Part shown: one piece after another, positions 6,646-11,860 of the stretch | Position numbering within the stretch: the first letter of the stretch is position 1 | Layout: each line of letters begins with the position of its first letter | Source: Candidatus Omnitrophica bacterium CG02_land_8_20_14_3_00__42_8 | GTDB taxonomy: Bacteria > Omnitrophota > Gorgyraeia > Gorgyraeales > Gorgyraeaceae | Direction: 5' to 3' | Length of the DNA stretch: 11,860 nucleotides | Assembly (NCBI GenBank): GCA_002780805.1 | Contig: PEUD01000035.1 | Location: 1 to 11,860 of the forward strand | Made by a program: the position numbers and the translations under genes | Notes under the pieces: generated by a model | Database searches by the model: none | Told to the model about the DNA's origin: nothing | What the model saw: the letters and a program-made list of their open reading frames with translations, nothing else

Positions 6646-7635
6646 TTATATTATAACCTCCCCGTTGCCTTTTATGATCTCCCCGATAGTCCATGATTTC
6701 AATTTAAATCTCTTGATTACATCATGCGCCTTTTTGACATCAGCCTTACCCACCACTATCACCATGCCTATCCCCATGTTAAACGTCCGATACATCTCAC
6801 TGCCGCTTATCTTTGCCCTTTTCTGGATGACCTTGAATATCTCAGGGGGCGCCCAGAGCTCTTTGTATATTAAAATAGACTTATCGCGAGGCACGACTCT
6901 CGGGATATTATCGTAAAAACCTCCGCCTGTGATATGCGCTGCGGATTTCACCTTTACCTTCTCCATTAATTTTAAGATCATCTTCACGTAAATGGTTGTG
7001 GGGGTCAAAAGGATTTTCCCGAATTTGCCTTTTAATTCGCTCTTGGTAAATAACTGCCTTATCAGGCTGAAACCGTTTGAATGAGGCCCGCTCGAACCTA
7101 TTCCTATTACTACGTCGCCGGCATTTACGGATTTTCCGTCTATTATCCTGTCCTTTTCAACTATGCCGACGCAAAATCCTGCCAGGTCATATTCCCCGCC
7201 TTTATACATGCCTGGCATCTCTGCGGTCTCTCCTCCGACAAGAGCGCACCCTGCCTGCTTGCAGCCTGTTACAATGCCTTTAATTATATCAATCGCTTTT
7301 TTGTTATTCAGCCTGCCTGTCGCAAAATAATCCAGGAACAAAAGCGGTTCCGCGCCTGTAACAACCACATCATTTACAGACATTGCCACAAGGTCTATGC
7401 CTATTGTATCGTGCTTATTCACAGCATCGGCTACTTTTAATTTCGTGCCCACTCCATCAGTGGAGGATACAAGTATGGGCTCTTTGTATTTTTTCGGGAT
7501 GCTCGTAAGAGCGCTGAAACCGCCTATATCACAGATCACTTCCTTGCGCCTCGTAAAGCCTGCCATGCGTCCGATGTCTTTTACAAGATCATTCGCCCTG
7601 TCTATGTGGACACCTGATTTTTTATAATCAATCAT
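6646..7635 (-). CDS. purM: Phosphoribosylformylglycinamidine cyclo-ligase (AIR synthetase)
   Basis: Closes the imidazole ring, turning FGAM into AIR with ATP; the homodimer belongs to the PurM/PurL/SelD fold family. It has 329 residues, slightly short of the typical 340-350 but intact. Motifs: the N-terminal MIDYKKSGVHID, STDGVGTKLKVA (58-69), the conserved DLVAMSVNDVVVTGAEPL (81-98), GGETAEMPGMY (134-144), GIGSSGPHSNGFSL (178-191) and a later HITGGGFYDNIPR. The ATG at 7635 has AAAGGAG upstream with good spacing. It overlaps the purQ stop by four bases (ATGA), pointing to translational coupling with the enzyme set that makes its substrate. Confidence 0.98.
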   Translation of the reverse strand: MIDYKKSGVHIDRANDLVKDIGRMAGFTRRKEVICDIGGFSALTSIPKKYKEPILVSSTDGVGTKLKVADAVNKHDTIGIDLVAMSVNDVVVTGAEPLLFLDYFATGRLNNKKAIDIIKGIVTGCKQAGCALVGGETAEMPGMYKGGEYDLAGFCVGIVEKDRIIDGKSVNAGDVVIGIGSSGPHSNGFSLIRQLFTKSELKGKFGKILLTPTTIYVKMILKLMEKVKVKSAAHITGGGFYDNIPRVVPRDKSILIYKELWAPPEIFKVIQKRAKISGSEMYRTFNMGIGMVIVVGKADVKKAHDVIKRFKLKSWTIGEIIKGNGEVII

Positions 7636-8381
7636 AACTTCTCCTTTACATAATCCACACCATTTTTAAAAATCGCTAACCCATCTCCGAATTCTTTTAA
7701 GCCTTCGCGTGTCCATCTGGGATGCTGCGTCCCGAGGGTATATCTCTCAGGGTGGGGCATCATGCCCATGACTCTCCCTGTAACATCGCATATGCCGGCA
7801 ATATCATCTATAGAACCATTCGGGTTATCAATATACTTAAATACAATCTGCCCGGTTTTTCTTAACTGATTTAAAATACTATTATCTCTTGGTATAAATT
7901 TTCCTTCTCCATGCGCGATCGGAAGCTCTATTGTTTCTTTCAAACCTTTTGTCCAAACGCATGTCTCCTGAGGCTCTAATTCAACCCATTTATCAATAAA
8001 GCTTCCAGAATCGTTAAAACTAAGAGTGGCTTCCACAGCGCCGCTATTCAAACCCGGCAGAATCCCGGCTTTCACAAGCACCTGAAAACCATTACATATC
8101 CCTATGACAAGCTTCCCGCTGTTTATAAAACCTTTGATATCTTCGTTAAGTTTATATTTAATTTCATTTGCCAAAATCTTACCTGACGCAATATCGTCTC
8201 CATACGTAAATCCTCCAGGTATGGCGAGTATCTGGTAATCTTTTAAAAATTTCTCGTTCCTGGCCAGCTCATTTATATGCACAAGCTCGGGTTCTCCGCC
8301 TGCCATCTTAAACGCAGACGCGGTTTCTTTATCGCAATTTGTCCCTGCGGTCCTTAAAATTATAACCCTTGGTTTTTTCAC
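7632..8381 (-). CDS. purQ: FGAM synthase glutaminase subunit PurQ
   Basis: Class I glutamine amidotransferase subunit that releases ammonia from glutamine for the PurL synthetase. It has 249 residues. The nucleophile elbow GICNGFQ places Cys96, and MPHPER gives His210 and Glu212, completing the triad. PGGFTYGDDIASG (55-67) and LPIAHGEGKF (153-162) are family-typical. The start is a GTG at 8381 with AAGGAAGG six to seven bases upstream; VKKPRVIILRTAGTNCDKE fits the family's N-terminus. It ends in a four-base overlap with purM. The gap to purL is 81 bases, larger than most here, and contains an imperfect inverted repeat. PurQ is separate here, while the PurS function is fused to PurL. Confidence 0.97.
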   Translation of the reverse strand: MKKPRVIILRTAGTNCDKETASAFKMAGGEPELVHINELARNEKFLKDYQILAIPGGFTYGDDIASGKILANEIKYKLNEDIKGFINSGKLVIGICNGFQVLVKAGILPGLNSGAVEATLSFNDSGSFIDKWVELEPQETCVWTKGLKETIELPIAHGEGKFIPRDNSILNQLRKTGQIVFKYIDNPNGSIDDIAGICDVTGRVMGMMPHPERYTLGTQHPRWTREGLKEFGDGLAIFKNGVDYVKEKL

Positions 8382-8406
8382 CCAGCCCTTCCTTCCTGCT
8401 ACATAT

Positions 8407-8453
8407 CCCGCCCTTTCTACTTTAAGATATTATTTTCCAGCAGAAAAGGCGGG
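8407..8453. repeat. Imperfect inverted repeat between purL and purQ
   Basis: The arms CCCGCCCTTTCT (8407-8418) and AGAAAAGGCGGG (8442-8453) pair over 12 bases with one mismatch around a 23-base loop. They occupy most of the 81-base purL-purQ gap. On the transcribed strand the structure lies between the purL stop and the purQ ribosome binding site. It could be an RNA hairpin tuning the purL:purQ ratio or another intergenic repeat. No T-run follows. Confidence 0.6.
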
Positions 8454-8462
8454 GTTCATATA

Positions 8463-11363
8463 TTACCAGCGGAGCGGCTTCTGCCATGCCTCTTTTAACT
8501 TATCTATTCCAACGTCAATTATTTTCTTCCCTCCGGCTCCATAGACCCTGAGGGCTTTTTTGCCTGAGACCTCTCCTATCAATCCGATCGATATGCCTTT
8601 CATTAAATCTTCGAAAACTTTCTTATCTGTTTTTCTAATTTCAGCTATAAACCTAGTATTGGACTCTGAAAATAAAACGACCCTGTCTTTTTTAATTTCG
8701 CAAGGCGCATCTCTGAGTTCCGCGTCCACTCCAAGCCCTCCGCTAAACGCCATCTCAGCCAATGCCGCAGCCATGCCGCCCTCTGATAAGTCATGGCAGG
8801 CCCTTAACAGGCCGAGTTTAGACGTCTCGCTCAGCCTGTTAAAAATTTTCAGGCCTTCTTTAGCATCTACGGCCGGCGCGTTATTTCCCACGCAATTATT
8901 TATAAGATTATAATGCGATCCTCCCATTTCATTTTTTGTTTCGCCTATAATGTATATGAGATCCCCTTTTTCTTTCAAGTCCATGGTAACTGCCTTTGTT
9001 ACATCATTCATCACTGATATCGCGGAAATTAAAAGCGTGCCGGGTATCGCTATGGATTCTCCGTGCACCGAATATTCGTTATTCAGGCTGTCTTTACCGG
9101 AAATAAACGGAACTCCGTACGCCTTCGCGATATCATAACAGCCGAAACTTGCCCTTACTAAAGAGCCCATCCTGTCAGGCTTGTCGGTATTACCCCAGCA
9201 AAAATTATCCAGAAGCGCGGTTTTCTTCAAAGACCCGCCCACCGCTATTACCTGGCGCAGCGCCTCATCTATGCAGGAACCTGCCATCCGGTATGGGTCT
9301 ATAAAACCAAACCTGGGATTTATGCCGTTTGAAATTATAATGCCTTTTTTGGAATCAAACTTCGGCCTTATTATGCTCGCGTCTCCGGGCCCGTCGTTTT
9401 TTATGCCCACCAGAGGCTTCAAAACGCTTTGGCCCTGGACCTCATGGTCATACTGCCTTATAATCCATTCTTTACTGCAAACGTTCCAGCTTGAAAGAAT
9501 CCTCAATAAATCCCTGGTAAAATTTTCTTTGCCTTTATTTTCGCTTTCTTTGTAGCCAGGCCTGGACCATACCGCCTTTCTCTTAAACCTTGGGATCCCA
9601 TTATGCAAAAATTCCATGTCCAGATCGCACACCACGTTTCCGTTATATCTTAATTTGAGCCTCTTATTTGAAGTAAAGCATCCTATTACAACAGCTTCGA
9701 CATCTTCTTTTTTAAAAATGCTCATTAATTCTTTCAGGGTTTCTCTTGGGACCGAAAGAACCATCCTTTCCTGAGCCTCTGATATCCAGATCTCGGTATA
9801 ACTCAGCCCGCGGTATTTAAGAAGGGCTTTTTCCAGATCAACCTCCGCGCCAAGATAGCGCCCCATTTCCCCTACAGCGCTTGAAAAACCTCCTGCGCCG
9901 CAGTCAGTTATAGCCGTATATAGGTTTTTATCGCGCGCCTTTAAAAGAGTATCTGTAAGTTTTTTTTCTGTAATCGGATTTCCTATCTGGACCGCTCCGC
10001 TTGACACAGTCCCGGATTCGTGGGTGAGCTCTCCTGAAGAAAACGTGGCACCGTGGATTCCGTCTCTCCCTGTCCTGCCACCAGCCGCAACAATCAAATC
10101 CCCGCATCGGCTGGCCTTGAATGATTTATCTTTAGGCATTATGCCGACTGTGCCGCAATACACCAGAGGATTTCCTATATAAAGCTCGTCAAAAAGCACT
10201 GCCCCGTTCGCGGTGGGTATACCCATGCGATTGCCATAATCTCTTACCCCCCTCACAACGCCTTTCATTATGCGTTTTGGATGCATCATGCCTTTGGGGA
10301 CTTTTTTATGGGCTGTGTCAGGCGGGCCAAAACAAAATATATCCGTATTCATGATAGGCTTCGCGGCCAGCCCGACTCCAAGTATATCCCTTATGACCCC
10401 TCCTATGCCCGTGCCTGAGCCTCCGTAAGGCTCAAGCGCGGAAGGATGATTATGCGTCTCCACCTTAAAACAGACATTGTCGTCTTCGTCAAACCTGATA
10501 ACACCGGCGTTATCCTTGAAAACCGACACGCACCACGGTTTTTTTAATTCATTTGTAACCTTCATTATCGTATTTTTAAGGAGGTTATCTATTATCTTTG
10601 TTTTTCCTTCTTCTTTATATTCTATAATTCCGCGGAATGTCTTGTGGCCGCAATGCTCTGACCATGTCTGGGCAATTGTCTCAAGCTCGCAATCAGTGGG
10701 ATTTCTGCCTAATTTTTTAAAATATTTCTTTATCTCCTGCATTTCCTTCAGATTCAAAAATAGCTGGCCGTCTTTACTTATCTTCATCAGCCTCTTATCA
10801 TCAGCGCCCAGCATGTCTATCGTTATCAACTTAAATTTATAGCTATTACTATGTTCTTTGCTCTTTGCGCCCCGCTCTTTTACTGCATGCTGTATCACTT
10901 TATTATAAAGCAGCTTTTCGCATATATTCTTAAAATCCCCTTCTGTTATCTTCCCTTCTATAAAATATTTTCTTTCTGTCCTGAGAGATTTTACTCCATA
11001 GATCCCCATGTCTCTTATTGCTTTTCTCGCGCTTTCTTCCACGGGATCCATGACGCCGGGATTATACGCAATTTCTACTACTCGTCGTTCGCTGTTCGCC
11101 CCTCGGCTTCGCTCGGGACTTCCTTTGGTCGCCGTTCGTCGTTCGTTACCTAATATATAACTTTCTGTAATAGGATCAGCCAGCAATTCTCCGGCTATCC
11201 TTTCAATATCAGGCCGGGCGATATCTCCGGAAATAATAAAGACCTGGCTAACGTTGACTTTCTTAACGCCCTTTATGCCCAGATCCTGGATATCTTTTTT
11301 GATCCCGTTTCCTAAAGGATCAAAAACACCTTTTCTATTTCTTATCTCTATCTTCCATTCCAC
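8463..11363 (-). CDS. purL: FGAM synthase, PurS-PurS-PurL fusion
   Basis: ATP-dependent synthetase that converts FGAR plus ammonia to FGAM. Of its 966 residues, about 3-73 and 95-163 are two PurS-like domains, aligning on GVFDPLGNGIKKDIQDLGIKG and GVMDPVEESARKAIRDMGIYG. Together they should mimic the PurS dimer. The PurL catalytic body follows from about 175: TWSEHCGHKTFRG (233-245), VETHNHPSALEPYGGSGTG (301-319), AAGGRTGRDGIHGATFSS (426-443), WISEAQERMVL (526-536), VQGQSVLKP (642-650), LLDNFCWGN (717-725) and ACHDLSEGGMAAALAEMAFS (855-874). There is no C-terminal glutaminase; that is the separate PurQ. The start is a GTG at 11363 with AAGGA eight bases upstream. Residues about 73-94, between the PurS copies, come from an in-frame repeat element. 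The linker at about 161-175 is also low-complexity and basic. purC lies 31 bases upstream. Confidence 0.96.
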   Translation of the reverse strand: MEWKIEIRNRKGVFDPLGNGIKKDIQDLGIKGVKKVNVSQVFIISGDIARPDIERIAGELLADPITESYILGNERRTATKGSPERSRGANSERRVVEIAYNPGVMDPVEESARKAIRDMGIYGVKSLRTERKYFIEGKITEGDFKNICEKLLYNKVIQHAVKERGAKSKEHSNSYKFKLITIDMLGADDKRLMKISKDGQLFLNLKEMQEIKKYFKKLGRNPTDCELETIAQTWSEHCGHKTFRGIIEYKEEGKTKIIDNLLKNTIMKVTNELKKPWCVSVFKDNAGVIRFDEDDNVCFKVETHNHPSALEPYGGSGTGIGGVIRDILGVGLAAKPIMNTDIFCFGPPDTAHKKVPKGMMHPKRIMKGVVRGVRDYGNRMGIPTANGAVLFDELYIGNPLVYCGTVGIMPKDKSFKASRCGDLIVAAGGRTGRDGIHGATFSSGELTHESGTVSSGAVQIGNPITEKKLTDTLLKARDKNLYTAITDCGAGGFSSAVGEMGRYLGAEVDLEKALLKYRGLSYTEIWISEAQERMVLSVPRETLKELMSIFKKEDVEAVVIGCFTSNKRLKLRYNGNVVCDLDMEFLHNGIPRFKRKAVWSRPGYKESENKGKENFTRDLLRILSSWNVCSKEWIIRQYDHEVQGQSVLKPLVGIKNDGPGDASIIRPKFDSKKGIIISNGINPRFGFIDPYRMAGSCIDEALRQVIAVGGSLKKTALLDNFCWGNTDKPDRMGSLVRASFGCYDIAKAYGVPFISGKDSLNNEYSVHGESIAIPGTLLISAISVMNDVTKAVTMDLKEKGDLIYIIGETKNEMGGSHYNLINNCVGNNAPAVDAKEGLKIFNRLSETSKLGLLRACHDLSEGGMAAALAEMAFSGGLGVDAELRDAPCEIKKDRVVLFSESNTRFIAEIRKTDKKVFEDLMKGISIGLIGEVSGKKALRVYGAGGKKIIDVGIDKLKEAWQKPLRW
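11082..11147. repeat. Repeat element inserted in frame within purL
   Basis: A stretch of about 66 bases (22 codons) in the linker between the two PurS-like domains. It is flanked by a 10-base direct repeat TCGTCGTTCG (11082-11091 and 11137-11146). It contains GCCCCTCGGCTTCGCTCGGGA at 11098-11118 in 21 bases, 20 of them identical to the core at 3670-3690 in the gap before rpiB. Its translation (SPERSRGANSERR) has no resemblance to PurS. Exact borders are approximate because no uninterrupted homologue can be compared here. Confidence 0.8.
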
Positions 11364-11394
11364 GTTATATTCCTTGATATGATGGTACCGGAAA

Positions 11395-11860
11395 CTACGT
11401 CTTTATTCTTTTGAGGACTTCCTGGTAGGCTTCCTCAATCCTTCCTAAATCCCGCCTGAAACGGTCCTTGTCCAGTTTCTCATTGGAAATCTTATCCCAC
11501 AACCTGCACGTATCAGGAGAAATCTCGTCTCCCAGCAGTATCCTTCCTTTATGCCTTCCGAATTCCAGTTTAAAATCAACCAATTTCAGATTTACCTTGT
11601 TAAAGAAATCCTTCATGATCTGGTTCACGCTGAACGAATAATCTTTTATCCTTTTCATTTCCTGGGGAGTGGCAAGTTTAAGGATTTCTATGTGATAATC
11701 GTTTATCAACGGGTCGTGCAGACTGTCGTTTTTATAATGATATTCCAGGACAGGCGTTTTCAGGACAATGCCTTCTTCTATCCCAAGCATTTTCGAAAGC
11801 CCGCCTGCGGATATGTTTCTTATGGTCACCTCTACCATGACTATCTTCAATCTTTTAACA
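11395..11860 (-). CDS. purC: SAICAR synthetase PurC (5'-partial)
   Basis: C-terminal two thirds of phosphoribosylaminoimidazole-succinocarboxamide synthase, which couples aspartate to CAIR with ATP, the step after PurE. The frame stays open to the right edge, reading Val-Lys-Arg-Leu before KIVMVEVTIRN, so the start and roughly the first 80 residues lie outside. The TTG at 11850 is not a credible start because family sequence continues upstream of it. Motifs: VEVTIRNISAGGLSK, LGIEEG, EYHYKNDSLHDPLIN, LVDFKLEFGRHKGRILLGDE and SPDTCRLWD, the last being a hallmark of the family. The stop is a TAG at 11395-11397. purL follows after 31 bases, which hold only its ribosome binding site. The operon promoter should lie upstream of purC or further. 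Confidence 0.97.
   Translation of the reverse strand, partial: VKRLKIVMVEVTIRNISAGGLSKMLGIEEGIVLKTPVLEYHYKNDSLHDPLINDYHIEILKLATPQEMKRIKDYSFSVNQIMKDFFNKVNLKLVDFKLEFGRHKGRILLGDEISPDTCRLWDKISNEKLDKDRFRRDLGRIEEAYQEVLKRIKT

Noticed and set aside
7077..7440. Two overlapping plus-strand frames opposite purM
   Set aside because: Compositionally odd, mutually overlapping and antisense to a clearly conserved gene; treated as shadows.
10477..11153. Plus-strand frames opposite the purL 5' region
   Set aside because: They are hydrophobic antisense readings of the PurS/PurL coding sequence with no supporting signal.
11364..11394. Purine riboswitch or PurR-type operator upstream of purL
   Set aside because: Only 31 bases lie between purC and purL and they hold just the ribosome binding site; the operon leader is outside the window.

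Overview
This window is an ordinary but compact housekeeping region from a bacterium with a cell envelope that needs periplasmic folding factors. It is dominated by a de novo purine biosynthesis operon on the minus strand. I see no defence system, mobile element with a transposase, CRISPR array, RNA gene or unknown biological system. The taxonomic signal is indirect: a PpiD-type membrane folding factor, a PurS-PurS-PurL fusion, a TsaC/Sua5-phosphatase fusion, and many short palindromic repeats with CGAAGTCGA-type cores. To me this suggests an uncultured lineage such as Candidatus Omnitrophota or a deltaproteobacterium-like group. That is inference from general familiarity, not a search result.

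Layout from left to right. Positions 1-1398 (plus strand) hold a PpiD/SurA-like folding factor cut by the left edge. It converges on the long minus-strand gene series with only 17 bases between stop codons. Read in the direction of transcription (from right to left), that series is purC (cut by the right edge), a PurS-PurS-PurL fusion, purQ, purM, purD, purE, a threonylcarbamoyl-AMP synthase fused to a low-molecular-weight phosphatase, rpiB, glyA and nrdR. Genes overlap or are separated by at most 154 bases, and all are on one strand, so a single transcript or a few overlapping ones is likely. The promoter is not in the window.

How the genes work together: PurC, PurL/PurQ, PurM, PurD and PurE cover glycinamide ribonucleotide formation, FGAM synthesis, AIR synthesis, AIR carboxylation and SAICAR synthesis. 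PurF, PurN/PurT, PurK, PurB and PurH are not in the window. RpiB (pentose phosphates feeding PRPP) and GlyA (glycine and methylene-tetrahydrofolate) supply precursors for purines, and NrdR represses ribonucleotide reductase, so the downstream part is metabolically coherent. The series phosphatase-rpiB-glyA also resembles the ywlC-ywlE-ywlF(rpiB)-glyA order known from Bacillus.

The most notable thing is how strongly short inverted repeats have colonised the gene junctions. Five of the intergenic gaps or gene edges carry a palindrome: sua5/rpiB, purE/sua5, purD/purE, purM/purD and purL/purQ. A further related repeat sits in frame inside purL, between its two PurS-like domains. Several of these touch start codons, stop codons or ribosome binding sites.
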